Positions 27,017 to 37,699 are shown, counted from the first letter of the stretch. The stretch is 64,000 nt of DNA from Thermomicrobiales bacterium (GCA_023957115.1 JAMLHN010000025.1:1-64000), one strand, 5' to 3'. The notes: a model not told the origin generated them from the letters alone. Made by a program: numbers and translations.

Positions 27017-28261
27017 ATGTCCGCTGGTGCGGAATCGACCGACGGTGAACTGACAGCTGCGCAAATCGATCGAGGTTACTTCCTTCTCGCGCTGACGTCT
27101 TTCGTGTTCTACATCGGGTTTCAGATCGTCCAGGCAATTCAGCCCAACTTCTTCCGCGACGTTCTTGGCATGAACGGCGCGCAGAATGGCTACCTGATTG
27201 CCATTCGCGAGCTTCCCGGATTTCTGCTGATCTTCGTGGCCGCATTCCTCTTGCGGCTCGGCCTCTCCCGGGCAACATCGATCTCGTTGCTCATCATGGG
27301 GATCGGCTATTGCGTCTTCGCGTTCGCGGATTCGTTTGGCCAGCTGATCATTCCAACGCTGATCGCCAGCATCGGGTTCCATTCCTGGTTGCAGCTTCAA
27401 CCGGCGCTGGGGCTTTCTCTGACCCGGCGCGGCAATGAAGGAACCATGCTTGGGCGGATCAACGGCATCGGGTTTCTCGGAAGCCTGCTTGGCCTGCTCG
27501 GGGTTTTCGCGCTTCTGACCTGGATCGAGCGGGCCAAGGGACCGCTGGAGGAATATCAGGAACCCTACCTGCGCGGCCTCTTTTTCGTGGTACTGATCAG
27601 CGGGGTGCTGGGCGCAATTCTGATCTACAAATTCCCGATGTCCGCCAACGACCGCGCCGCCGCTGCGGTCGCTCCGCGTATCGTCTGGCGCAAGGAGTAC
27701 TATCTCTACTACGCGCTCTCATTCCTCGATGGCAGTCGCCAGCAGATCTACTTCGCCTTCGCGCCATTCGTGCTGGTCGAGGAGTTCGGAGTCGATGCGC
27801 GGACGATGACCGTGCTGCTGATCATCTCGGCCTTGATCAACTGGCGTGCCGGTCCGCCGATCGGGCGGCTGGTCGACCGGATCGGCGAGAAGCAGTTTCT
27901 GACCATTGCCTACATCGCGCATTTTTTCGTCTTCCTCGGGTTCGCTCTGACGCGGAATGTCTATCTTCTGTACGCGTTCTATCTCGGCTACCAATTCCTC
28001 TTTCTCTTCTCGGTTGGCACCACGACGTACCTGAAGAAGATTGCGAAACGCGAGGACATTGCCCCCAGTCTGGCGATGGGGGTTTCCCTCGCCCACCTGA
28101 CGGCAGTCATCGTGCCGATCATCGGTTCCGCGCTTTGGAGCCGGTTGGGCTACCAGTTCCCGTTCCTTTTCGGCACGGTCTTCGTGGTCATCTCACTGAT
28201 CCTGACGCAGCGCATCAATGCATCGACCCAGGGATTCAACGCCCCGGAGCATGCTCGATAG
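27017..28261 (+). CDS. MFS transporter
   Basis: A 414-residue protein with about 12 membrane helices, the first from about residue 24 (FLLALTSFVFYIGFQIV). The N half has IAIRELPGFLLIFVAAFLLRLGLSRA and the C half has RAGPPIGRLVDRIGEKQFL, the position-8/9 MFS loop motif. The start is ATG 27017 with a GGGGGCAGGC-type weak SD. Substrate specificity cannot be judged. It converges on the P450 gene, with only 67 bases between the stops and no clear terminator. Confidence 0.83.
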   Translation: MSAGAESTDGELTAAQIDRGYFLLALTSFVFYIGFQIVQAIQPNFFRDVLGMNGAQNGYLIAIRELPGFLLIFVAAFLLRLGLSRATSISLLIMGIGYCVFAFADSFGQLIIPTLIASIGFHSWLQLQPALGLSLTRRGNEGTMLGRINGIGFLGSLLGLLGVFALLTWIERAKGPLEEYQEPYLRGLFFVVLISGVLGAILIYKFPMSANDRAAAAVAPRIVWRKEYYLYYALSFLDGSRQQIYFAFAPFVLVEEFGVDARTMTVLLIISALINWRAGPPIGRLVDRIGEKQFLTIAYIAHFFVFLGFALTRNVYLLYAFYLGYQFLFLFSVGTTTYLKKIAKREDIAPSLAMGVSLAHLTAVIVPIIGSALWSRLGYQFPFLFGTVFVVISLILTQRINASTQGFNAPEHAR

Positions 28262-28328
28262 CCAGAGCGTGCCAAGTACATGCTGTAGTGCCGGCATGAC
28301 ACCCATTGCGCAATACCCGGACCCAGAG

Positions 28329-29498
28329 TCAGCATGAAGCCATCATCCGCACCGGCAACGTTGCAAACCCACTTGCCGGGTACGAAGCCATCACGGGTTG
28401 CCCGGCTGGATCGAGCTCGATGCCTGACGTTCGCTGGAGAAGCTCTTCCAGGACGAGACGCAGCTCGAGTCGTGCCAATGGCGCGCCTGGGCAAACGTGG
28501 ATACCAGCGCCGTAGAGCAGATTCCTGGAGGGATCGCGGTCGAGTGCAAATGTGGTCGCGTTTTCGAACGCGCGCTCATCGCGGTTGGCCGCAACCCAGT
28601 TCAACGAGAGTCGCTCTCCCGCTTCGATCGTTCGTCCGCCGATTTCCACCCTGCGGGTCGCGATACGCCGATTGGTGACAAGCGGTCCATGCAGGCGAAG
28701 GGTTTCATCGATGGCAGGGGAGAGCAGCGATGGCTCTGCGCGCAGGTGCTCCTGCAAGTCGGGATGCTCGGCCAGGAAGTGCACTACGATCCCGATTGCC
28801 GCGCTCATCGTTCCAATCTCGCCAACCGTCCAGTTTCTCAGGATGCTGGTAATTTCTTCATCGTCGAGCGGACGCGAGAAGACAGTTTCACTCATCAATA
28901 AGCGCGTTACATCGTCCTCCGGCGAGGCATGTGATGCCCGGCGCTCGTGCAGCATCTCATCGACCAGCGCCCGAAATTCATGGGAGACCGCTGCGAGCGC
29001 GCTCTGGTCCCGGAAGCGTGCCGCGTCACGGCTCCGTAAGGTCCACTCCGCCAACCGCTGGTGGAGATGCTCCGGCCATCCGAGAAAGGCGCAATGCATG
29101 CGCACGGATACATCGAGCGCAAAGTCGGAGATCAGATCGATTTGCCCGCGTGCAGTAACGCGATCCACGTGCTCGACAACGATCGCGCGACCAACCGGTT
29201 CGAACGCCTGAACGCGCTCCTTCGAAAAGTACGGAACGATGACGCCCCGGTAGACCGTGTGCTCGGGTGGGTCCATCCCGTTCGGAACCGACAGGAAGCG
29301 GGAGACCTGGTTGCTGAATGTCTCATGGTCGGCCAGGATGCGCATCACGTCGTCGTGCCGAAAGACCGACCATTGCAGCGCGTCGCTGTAGGCCACGGGA
29401 CAACGTTCGCGCATGTCGTCGTAGACATCGCGTGGATCCACACCACCGGCGGCGGCGAACGGATCCCAGTCGGATGAAGGCTGAATGCTCCGATGCAT
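28329..29498 (-). CDS. Cytochrome P450
   Basis: A 389-residue protein from ATG 29498 (GAGGTGA just upstream), a normal bacterial class-I length. The heme loop is YGAGIHVCPG with the axial Cys at about 336 (Tyr replaces the usual Phe), K-helix ExxR is ETLR, followed by the usual meander and ERLSLNWVAANRDERAF. The I-helix is unusual: VGEIGT stands where AGxE/D-T-T is normally found, so the acid of the acid-alcohol pair is replaced by Ile and the first Thr by Gly. This may mean a peroxygenase-like or substrate-assisted mechanism. No ferredoxin or reductase gene is adjacent. Confidence 0.88.
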   Translation of the reverse strand: MHRSIQPSSDWDPFAAAGGVDPRDVYDDMRERCPVAYSDALQWSVFRHDDVMRILADHETFSNQVSRFLSVPNGMDPPEHTVYRGVIVPYFSKERVQAFEPVGRAIVVEHVDRVTARGQIDLISDFALDVSVRMHCAFLGWPEHLHQRLAEWTLRSRDAARFRDQSALAAVSHEFRALVDEMLHERRASHASPEDDVTRLLMSETVFSRPLDDEEITSILRNWTVGEIGTMSAAIGIVVHFLAEHPDLQEHLRAEPSLLSPAIDETLRLHGPLVTNRRIATRRVEIGGRTIEAGERLSLNWVAANRDERAFENATTFALDRDPSRNLLYGAGIHVCPGAPLARLELRLVLEELLQRTSGIELDPAGQPVMASYPASGFATLPVRMMASC

Positions 29499-29684
29499 GG
29501 TCACCTCACGTATCGCTGAATTCGTTACCGCAATTGTACAAAGTGCGCGCCGCCTGGTCGGTGACAACCTGCTTCTATCACCGTGATGATGACGAGTAAC
29601 GTCCAAATTGCGCAGCATGATCGGTCCCGACGAGACTTCACGTGGTCGCGCCGTCCCCAAAATCCCCACCGTTGAAACGCTGGG

Positions 29685-32600
29685 CTAGAGCGATGCCGGA
29701 TCGTACCTATAGATCGCGACGCCGTTCTGGTCGTAGACCGGCGTGATCAGCCCCTCGGCGGCCGCCTGTTCGAATTTGGCGACCCCGGCGTCTCCATAGT
29801 AGATCCGTTCGAGCGGGCCGATGTAGATGTACTGGACGTGGTACTTGTCCAGCAACGGCCGGACACTCAGGAAGTCTCGGGCGGGATCGAAGATGGCATC
29901 GACATCGGCACGCCGTTTGGTGATGAGCTCACCCAGCCCCGGGCGTTGTTGCGACTGATGCCAGTCCCACCCGATGACCGTTGGCAGCCCAGTGTAGACG
30001 CTGACGCGGGATCCCCAGCGATAGAGGTTTGCCCAGGCTTCCAGCACCACCGGCGAGCCCTGGATGTTGTCCTGCATCCAGATAAGCGCCTCATAATCCT
30101 GGCTCAGGTCCATTTCGACCGGCACCATGCCATCCGGCGCATCGGCATAGGTCGCATGCGGCATGTAGGCCATACCGTCGAGCGTACGCGGGAGATCGTT
30201 GAACCGATCGTCGAGTCGCGCGCGTGTGGCGTAGACTGGATAGATCAGCGTCGCGGCCAGCAGCACGACAAAAACGATGGCCCACGGGATCTGGAGATAT
30301 GCCGGAACCCAGCGACGGAATGCGGCCACGATCAGGACCAGCGCAATGGCGGCCACCAGCGCGTACAGCACCCAGATCTGCAGGTAGAACTTGAACACCG
30401 TGTTCATGCGGCCGATATCGCCGCGCAAGGTGTAGTTCTCGACTGCCGCGCTCAACGCAACCGCCACCGTCACCATGCCCAACAGGAAAAGCCGCAACGG
30501 ATCGCGTTGTCGCTGATACGCCGCGGCAAGAATCAGCACCAGCAGAGCCGGGAAGAGCAGCATGATCTTCTCGGTCATGATCGACAGAATCAGGAAGACC
30601 CCCGAAACCCCGGCAACGATCCAGGCCGGATTGACGGTTGCGGTCCCACTGGCGGTTCCGGTACCCGAACTCGTCGCGACGATACCGGCGTCGCCCGCGC
30701 CGGCTCCGCGCAGATACCCCATTCCGGGGAGCTCGGCCGTTTCGAGCCAACCAAGATTGAATGGCCGGGTGGTTTGCAGCAAGTCGATGACCAGATAGCT
30801 GACGATCACGAACAGGAAGAAGCCGTGAATGATCAGGTATTCGCTGGTCGTACTCTTCTCGGTCCAGGGATCGAACCCGGCAATCTGGGAGAGATAGTTG
30901 TTGCAGTAGGGGAGGAAGAGCACCCTCCCGATGAGCACAATGACTGCGGCACTGACGACGGTGCCGCAGCGTGCTGAACGTCAGGTTCCAATCGAGATCT
31001 CGGCCGCGATTTGCGGCGACCACCGAACCGAGGGTATCCAGCAGCAAGAAGCTCCCCGTGGTGATGACGAGATAGGTCGGGTAGTCCCAGGTGTTGAGCG
31101 GGAAGAGCATTCCCGTAATGATGCCGGTCAGGAGGAGCAACCAGAAACGATCGAGCACCCGGCGCCAGTGAATGTTTTCGATCCAATGGCGCAGTCCGCC
31201 TGCAATCCCGAAGACGGGATATCCGGTTTCGACCGGACTCCGAGATTCTTCCGGCCACATGTGGGACGCCACGATTCCGAGCGCCAGCACCATGGCTAGC
31301 AGGGAGAACGGAATGGCCATCATGTGGGGATGGAGATCGGCGAAGAGGAACGAGAAGTAGGGAAACTCGTTGACTGTGCCGTCGATGATCCGGGTCGGGG
31401 TCCAGAAGGCGTCGAGCGGCGGCATGCGCCAGTCGGCCACCGAGCGCCAGACGCCCCGCACGATATCGCCGAAGCTGCCCAACCCCAGCATGCCCGTGTC
31501 TTCGACCGGATCGAAGCCCATCTGACCGGTCCCGATGAGGCGGGCCATATCGAGATTGCCGATGATGCCGACGAAGAGCGATCCGACCAGCCCGAGACTG
31601 ATCGGATACCAGACTGAACGGAATCGGAGATAACGCGAAAGAAAGGTGAGCGCGGACGAGGCGAACGACCACGAGTTCAGGATCGCCAGCGCGAATACCG
31701 TGGCCACCGCAAGGTTGAACGAGACTGCCGGTATGACACCGGTCAGGTGGGCCAGCGCCGCAAAGAACACCCAGCCGAAGTAGTAGTAGTTGATATACCC
31801 ACCGGCGAACCAGGGGTCATACGCCGGGAAATGGGTCGACTTGATGATCGCGTTGAAGTAGGCGAATTCCATCGGTTTTTCGCCGCCTCGGGCTGGATGC
31901 CAGAGATCCGGATTGAGCGAGCGGAAGTAGACGAAGATCAGGAACGCGGCCAGGAAGATCAGCTCGGCCGCCACGATCCAGCGCCAGCTGGCGCGCAAGT
32001 CGATCTGGATCTGCCGCCACCTGCCGGCGCTGGCAAGGACCGAGAGCATGGCGACGATGATGATGCCGACCAGGACTGCCGGACGACCCCAGTCCATGAC
32101 ATGGAGACTGGCCAGCAGCCAGGCAAAGATGGTGGCCGTGGAGAGTCCAACGGTCTTGGCGACCGCATACCCTCGATCGGGCAGCCGGTTCAGTGCCCGC
32201 CAGCAGAGCGGAATGGCGGCCAGCGCCATCAGCTGCAATGCCAGATACCAGGTAATCACCGGGTGCTGGTTCATGATGCTGCCGCGATCGAAGAGCTTGC
32301 TCCAGGTACCGCCGGCTTGCTGGATCAGCCGTTCGGCATCTGACATGAGGAGCATGTTCTTGCCCGCATCGGCCGATTTGACGCGCACGAAATCGCCCGA
32401 GAGGGCTGCGGCCAGCTGGGACTGGACGCGCTCCGCGTCGAAACTGTCGTTCTTCTGGAAGATCAGAACCTTGGGATGGTCATAGACGGTGAAGGCTTCT
32501 TCGGCGTTGTCGTCATTGATCTCGATTCCGAAGATCGTTGGGTAGTTGGTCGACGTATGAACGAGATCGAACCCAAGCTCGCCATCGAAGAGCATCCGGT

Positions 32601-34215
32601 AGTACTCGTTGGCCATCGGCCATCGTTCTGGAATGCGGGTGATCGAATCGTAGAGGCGATTGCTGGTGACGAAGATCCAGTCGTGGGTTTCCAGCAGCTC
32701 CATCAGCCGGGCGAGCTTTTCCGGATTGTCGTCGTCGTACATCGCGATTTCGCTGCCCGGATAGGCGCCGGATCCCGGCATGTTCGGGAGGTTCAGCGGA
32801 ATCGGATCGTCCCAGTGCTCGTGGAGTGTTGGCGTACCTTCCGGAATGTTGGCGTAGATCCATTCCGAGGCGGCGATACGGGTCTGCGTATTGGTGTAGA
32901 TCGAGGTGAACGCGAAGGCCCAAAGCGCCGTTGGCACGATCACTAACACGATAGGAATCAGGCCTGCCCAGCTGTATCTTGGCCACCGTTTCCCGACATA
33001 TCCCCAGACCTCGTACAAAAGCCCGGCTGCCAGCAGCGCCATGAACGGATAGGCGGCCACGGTATAGCGCATCGCCTTGATGAAGCCGATGCCGTAATAG
33101 AACAGATGAAACGCGGGCCACGCGATGATGAAGAGTTGCCAGGTCGGTGGCCAGCGGCGGGCGGTCAGAACGCGAACGACGGCCAGACCGAGCGCCAGCA
33201 GCGAAACCACCCCGAGCACGGGTCCGACACCCCAAAGGACGAAGTTCTTGAGAATGAACACGATCGGGGTGCGGTTCGCCCATTGGGTCGATGGGTTTCC
33301 ATCGAACTCACCGCTCTGGACGTGACGCCAGTAGCTGACATCGGCCGACCATTGCGGATTGATGGAGAGGCCGAGCAGTCCAGGCCCGTCGAACATGAAC
33401 GGCTGGGTGATCCGGAGCGCCCAAAATGCCATCAATCCGGCCAGCAGACATCCCAGCAGGACCGGGAGGCCGGTGCGCCCCTTCCGATTCCAGAATGCAT
33501 CCGGCCCATTGACGCGCAACTGTTCGATCAGGGGCAGCGCCAACACGGCGGCAATCGGCAACGCGCTCAGCTTGCTTGCCACGGCGAGGCCAACCATGAT
33601 CCCGGCGAGCACGAATTCCCACCAGCGGCCGTTGTCGTTTGCGCGGAGCGCAAAGTAGAACGCTAGGACGCAGAGCGTCGACGCGATGAGGTCGAACATC
33701 GAGAAGTGCGAGAGCTGGATCGGCAGCACGGAAAGCGCATACAGCAGCGAGGCCAGCAGCCCCACCTTCTCATTGAACAGCCGGCGGCCAATCAGGAAGA
33801 GGAAAAAGACCGTGACCAGGTCGAAGACGGCTGACATCGTACGACCGGCCAAATGGAAATCGCCGTACACTGTATGGCCGGTGAGCTCTCCGTAGATTCG
33901 CTCGAGATAGAGGGGGAAGGTCCCGTAGATATAGGTGCCGTTGTAGAGGTAGGGATTTGCGGGGTTGGTGGCGGAATCGAAGAACTGGCCGATGCTCGAT
34001 GGCTGCTGGATCGCGGTCGCGATCGTAGTGATGAACCGCTCGTCCGGATGCAGATATTGCCCGTTGTCCCAGTTTTGACCGGTGAAGCGCAACAACGCTG
34101 CCAGCACCATGATGCCCAACAGTGCCGCCGGAACCGCGAATGCGCGCGCCCGCACGAGAAGCGATGCGCGCTCCTCAGGGGCGATCATGGTAGTAGTGGG
34201 AGCGGTGGCAACCAT
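29685..34215 (-). CDS. GT39-like / DUF2298 (YYY) membrane glycosyltransferase fusion, frameshifted
   Basis: A giant polytopic membrane protein. The N-terminal half (about 1-640) is a GT-C/PMT-like module with the acidic catalytic motif HPDERF (residues 57-62) in the first exterior loop and many helices, followed by an exterior alpha/beta region (about 430-620). The second half is a DUF2298 module: FAGGYINYYYFGWVFF carries the YYY motif (about 807-812), and FPYFSFLFADLHPHMMAIPF follows. Near 30962 the frame changes: TFSTLRH is followed by VVSAAVIVLIGRVLFLPY only if one base is dropped. Without that base the length is 4,530, 1,509 residues, stop at 29685. It heads a glycan locus with a methyltransferase, GT4 and epimerase, so it probably transfers sugars from a polyprenyl carrier. 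Confidence 0.82.
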
Positions 34216-34235
34216 TGGCAGAGCTCGAATTCGAT

Positions 34236-35054
34236 TCAGTCGTGTGCTGATTCAGCGTTCGCGGCGCGCTTTCGTACCCGGAAGAACTGATAGGCGCCTT
34301 TTTCGGGAAGCTCTTCGTCGTAGTACCGCCGATACCAGGTTTCCAGGGGCTTGGTCTGCAATGGATGGAGCACCCATTCGCCTGCGATCCGCTTGGTTAC
34401 CAGGTTCGGCACGCCGATATAGTGCGCCATGTCGAATGCGCGGTGAGCCGCCTCAGAAAAATAGTACGTATGGTGCACGACTTCGAGATCGTGGCGTGCG
34501 AACCGGCGCGTCCAGACCTGCGGAGTGTCGACATGCGCATGCGAGGAGATCTTGTTGAAGAAGTTCCCGTAGAGCTGGCCGAGCTTGTCGAGTCCCACTT
34601 TTTTCGGTAGCGTCGCTCCGAGCAGAAATTGCGGGTAATACTCACTCGGCGTGGTCATGGCGAACTCGCCACCTGGTTTGAGCACGCGGCTGATCTCCGA
34701 GACGGTCATCTCGACGTCCGGAATATGCTCCAGCACGCTGTTGCTGATAACGGTCTGGAACGACTCGTCCGCAAATGGCATTTCCGTGGCGCTTGCCAGC
34801 ACCAGCTCCTGGTACACCTGCGGGCGCAGCGTGGCGCATTCGAGGAGGTCGCGTTCCCATGGATCGAGCCCGACATCGATCGGCTCGGTGAAGGTCATGG
34901 CGGCGAAATGACCGTCGCCGCATCCGACATCGAGCACCGGGTGCGCCAATGGGACTTCGGCCATGAACCGCGATTCGATCGAGCGCAACAACGCCCGATG
35001 CGGGGCCATGGTCTGCAGCTGTTCCTTGAGAAAATCAGGTGAAGAGGATGGCAC
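34236..35054 (-). CDS. SAM-dependent class I methyltransferase
   Basis: A 272-residue protein. The start is GTG 35052-35054, with AGAGGA six bases upstream; the longer frame upstream has no homology. Motif I is PVLDVGCGDGHFA (39-51), the acidic residue after strand 2 sits in VGLDPWERD, motif post-I/II is SNSVLEHIPDVE, and VLKPGGEFAMTTP is motif III. The C-terminal extension (about 150-272) is specific to this subgroup. Class I methyltransferases next to GT4 enzymes commonly O-methylate sugars or lipid carriers. It is 20 bases upstream of the DUF2298 gene start and clearly co-transcribed with it. Confidence 0.86.
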   Translation of the reverse strand: MPSSSPDFLKEQLQTMAPHRALLRSIESRFMAEVPLAHPVLDVGCGDGHFAAMTFTEPIDVGLDPWERDLLECATLRPQVYQELVLASATEMPFADESFQTVISNSVLEHIPDVEMTVSEISRVLKPGGEFAMTTPSEYYPQFLLGATLPKKVGLDKLGQLYGNFFNKISSHAHVDTPQVWTRRFARHDLEVVHHTYYFSEAAHRAFDMAHYIGVPNLVTKRIAGEWVLHPLQTKPLETWYRRYYDEELPEKGAYQFFRVRKRAANAESAHD

Positions 35055-35238
35055 GCTCGTTCCTCTGTAGATGGATCGATCGCGGTTCCGTTGCGATCTT
35101 CGGGCAGTTCGATGCAGCCGTGTCCTTAGGAAGCAAGGATTGCGTCTCGCTGCGAACCGGATCAGCCGCCTGTGTGTGAGCCAGCCGAGAGTATGCGGAC
35201 TGCGTAACGATTGTGCAACACAACGGACGTTTCCTCGC

Positions 35239-36399
35239 CTAGCTCGATCCTTTTTCCGCGATGAGATGCCGATAGAGCGATTCGTAGTCCGCAATCGTCT
35301 GGTCGAGATCGAAGATTGCCTCGATTTCCTGCCGCGACCTGAAATACGCTTGTGGATCCGAAAGGACCTTCTCGATCTTCTCGGCCAGTGAGACGCTGTT
35401 GGCAATATGGGCGATCTCGCCCATGCCGGTCATGGTGACCGATTGGCGGACGCCGGGAAGGTTGGTAGCCACGACCGGCGTTCCGCAGAGCATGGCTTCG
35501 ACCTGAACCAATCCGAACGATTCGGTCGAGTTGATGCTGGTCATCAGAAGGAGATCGATTGCTCCATAGAACGCGCCCAGCTCGCGCCCCTTGAGCGTCC
35601 CGGCAAAAACCCAGCGGTCCTGATACGGACGAAGCAGTTCCTCGATCCGGTCGCGGTACTCCGCCTCGCCAACCACGTTCTGGTACGGCCCAGCGAAGAC
35701 GACCTGGATGTCCGGGAATCGCTCGATCAGGCTCGGGAGCGCCTGGATCCCATATTCGATCCCTTTTTCGGTCGCCAGTCGGGACGCGAACCCCAGCACC
35801 GGACCGTTGCCCAGCCCGAATCGCTCCTTGAAGGCGGCGATTTCCTCGGCAGTGGGCGGATCCTGGATCACCGGTGGCTTGATGACGGTGATCTTCTCCC
35901 GGAACTGCCGCAGCAATGGCGAATGGTCCGCGTAGTCCTGCGTATAGGCAACGATCCCATTGGACAGCGTTCCGGTCGTGTAGTTGGCCGCATAGACCCC
36001 GGCATCGAACGCCCGGTTGATCAATCCGGCCGGGAGCTGGAGATCGCAGTGGTAGGTGAACATCACCGGTTTGCCGGCTTTCTTTCCCGCTCCCGCGGCC
36101 AGCGATGCTTCCAACTGTGGCAAGTGCAGGTGGACGATGTCGTGGTTCTTTGCGAGCCGGTAGGCGGTATCGGCGAAGCGGGGCATGAGTGGAGCTTTCC
36201 CGACGGACACCGGCGCCGGAACACGCACGACCGTAGCGCCATCGATAACCTCTTCCACCGGAAGGGTTGGATCGTGCTGCGCCGCAAGCACCGTGACCTG
36301 GTGCCCCCGCTCGACCAGCTTGGCCGCCAGCCGCTCGACATAAATCGTCAAGCCACTGACATTCGGCCGATAGTATGTGAGCGACATCAAAACACGCAT
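35239..36399 (-). CDS. GT4 family glycosyltransferase
   Basis: A 386-residue protein. The ATG at 36399 is preferred over 36408, because the upstream ATG lies in a repeated hairpin sequence. The N-terminal Rossmann-like domain begins MRVLMSLTYYRPNVSGLTIYVERLA, the usual start of GT4 enzymes with the Gly-rich acceptor loop. The C-terminal domain has GFASRLATEKGIEYGIQAL, WVFAGTLKGRELGAFY and NSTESFGLVQVEAMLCGTPVVA, the nucleotide-sugar-binding E(x7)E motif (ESFGLVQVE). It transfers a sugar from an NDP-sugar with retention. It is separated from the methyltransferase by a 184-base gap with no clear signal. Confidence 0.87.
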   Translation of the reverse strand: MRVLMSLTYYRPNVSGLTIYVERLAAKLVERGHQVTVLAAQHDPTLPVEEVIDGATVVRVPAPVSVGKAPLMPRFADTAYRLAKNHDIVHLHLPQLEASLAAGAGKKAGKPVMFTYHCDLQLPAGLINRAFDAGVYAANYTTGTLSNGIVAYTQDYADHSPLLRQFREKITVIKPPVIQDPPTAEEIAAFKERFGLGNGPVLGFASRLATEKGIEYGIQALPSLIERFPDIQVVFAGPYQNVVGEAEYRDRIEELLRPYQDRWVFAGTLKGRELGAFYGAIDLLLMTSINSTESFGLVQVEAMLCGTPVVATNLPGVRQSVTMTGMGEIAHIANSVSLAEKIEKVLSDPQAYFRSRQEIEAIFDLDQTIADYESLYRHLIAEKGSS

Positions 36400-36403
36400 G
36401 CCT

Positions 36404-36431
36404 GTCATCCTGAGCGAAGCCGAAGGATCTC
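36404..36431. repeat. GTCATCCTGAGCGAAG-type palindromic repeat
   Basis: GTCATCCTGAGCGAAGC (36404-36420) continues into CGAAGGATCTC. The outer ATCCT/AGGAT arms can pair. From memory this 26-30-base word recurs in many Chloroflexota and other metagenome-derived genomes; this cannot be checked here. It lies just before the GT4 start. Confidence 0.45.
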
Positions 36432-36473
36432 CTCGCCGCAGCGAGCGGAGCCGCCCCTACCGGAATCCCACAA

Positions 36474-37532
36474 TTACTCGAACAAATCCCGATTGGACTT
36501 CACCCAGTCGGTCAATTTGGCGATGCCTTCCCAGACCCCGACGCCGGGTTCCCAACCAAGCTCGTCCGCAGCCTTGGTGGTGTCGGCAACGAAGATCGGT
36601 TGGTCGCCGGGACGAATCTCATCGAACTCGGGTTCGGGCACCTCGTGCCCGAGCGCTGCTTCGACGATTGGTTTGAACTCTCGCCAAATGGAAATCGAGT
36701 TTTCGATTCCGCCACCCATGTTGTAGATCTGACCGGCCGACCGGTCGGGCCGCATATAGGCGGCATCGAACGCGTTCAGCAGATCGTCGACATACAGGAG
36801 ATCGCGGACCTGCTTGCCATCGCCATAGATGGTCATCGGCTTGCCGGTGACCAGCGCGATGATGAACCAGGCAACCCATCCCTGATCCTCGACGCCCATT
36901 TGCCGGGGACCGTAGATGCATGATTGCCGGAAGACTGTCGTCGGGATGTCGTAGATGCGGTAGTAATCGCGGAAATACTGATCGGCCGCGCCCTTGGAAC
37001 AACCGTATGGAGAATGGAAATCGAGTGGCGCTTCTTCGCTCACGCCGAGGGGGAGCGATTCGAACGCATACCGATGCTCGAGCTCGACCGTTGGTACGTC
37101 TTCCAGCCCGCCGTAAACCTTGTTGGTCGACGAATAGATGACATGCGGGTTGTTGCCGCTCAACCGGGCGCCTTCGAGCACGTTGAAACTGCCCAGGACA
37201 TTGATCTCGAAATCGGCGCGCGGATCGGTGACCGATGTCGTCACGGCCACCTGGGCAGCAAAATGCGCCACCGCCTCCACATCGGCAATTGCCTGGCGCA
37301 CCAGCTCGGCATCGGTGATCGACCCCTGAATGAGCTGCACCTTGCCGCCGTGCCGCTCCTTGAGCCATTCGAGGTTCTTGATCGACCCCTTGCGCGAGAG
37401 ATCGTCAAGGATCGTGACCTTGGCGCCGCGTGTGAGGGCGCGGTCGACGAAGTTGCAGCCGATGAATCCCGCGCCGCCAGTCACGAGCAAGGACTGGGGC
37501 AACGGATGTCGTTTGTCGGAAGCCTGATGCAA
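36474..37532 (-). CDS. NAD-dependent epimerase, CDP-paratose 2-epimerase-like
   Basis: A 352-residue extended-SDR protein. The N-terminal Rossmann motif is VTGGAGFIG (about 18-26) and the catalytic YxxxK is YGCSKGAAD. It follows the Tyv/RfbE pattern closely: LDDLSRKGSIKNLEWL, HFAAQVAVTTSVTDPRADFEINVLGS, SSTNKVYGGLEDVPT, LDFHSPYGCSKGAADQYFRDY, and GDGKQVRDLLYVDDL. That enzyme interconverts CDP-paratose and CDP-tyvelose; no CDP-paratose synthase or other rfb gene is in the window, so the real NDP-sugar may differ. The only long start is TTG 37530-37532, without a good SD, so the N terminus is uncertain. Confidence 0.82.
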   Translation of the reverse strand: MHQASDKRHPLPQSLLVTGGAGFIGCNFVDRALTRGAKVTILDDLSRKGSIKNLEWLKERHGGKVQLIQGSITDAELVRQAIADVEAVAHFAAQVAVTTSVTDPRADFEINVLGSFNVLEGARLSGNNPHVIYSSTNKVYGGLEDVPTVELEHRYAFESLPLGVSEEAPLDFHSPYGCSKGAADQYFRDYYRIYDIPTTVFRQSCIYGPRQMGVEDQGWVAWFIIALVTGKPMTIYGDGKQVRDLLYVDDLLNAFDAAYMRPDRSAGQIYNMGGGIENSISIWREFKPIVEAALGHEVPEPEFDEIRPGDQPIFVADTTKAADELGWEPGVGVWEGIAKLTDWVKSNRDLFE

Positions 37533-37607
37533 GGGAAATCGTGCCTGCAGAACGGGGCCTAACGTGCCCGCCGAATCAACCGAAGGAGTGTAGCAGAGCA
37601 GGGGTTT

Positions 37608-37699
37608 GAGGGGTTAGGAGTTGGGATCGAGGAGTTAGACGTGAAGGTGCTCGGCAGCGTTTCGGTTCCTAACTCCTAAATCCAAGCTCCTAACTCCTC
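37608..37699. repeat. GAGTTAGGAG-family hairpin, copy 4
   Basis: Left arm 37608-37638 (GAGGGGTTAGGAGTTGGGA and on) and right arm 37668-37699 match over about 27 of 31 positions around a 29-base loop. It lies in the 393-base gap between the divergent epimerase and ScyD-like genes, not next to a stop codon. Confidence 0.75.

Noticed and set aside
29838..30977. 379-codon open frame on + opposite the DUF2298 gene
   Set aside because: Charged, His/Arg/Gln-rich translation, no SD, no domain; the membrane protein on the - strand explains the region.
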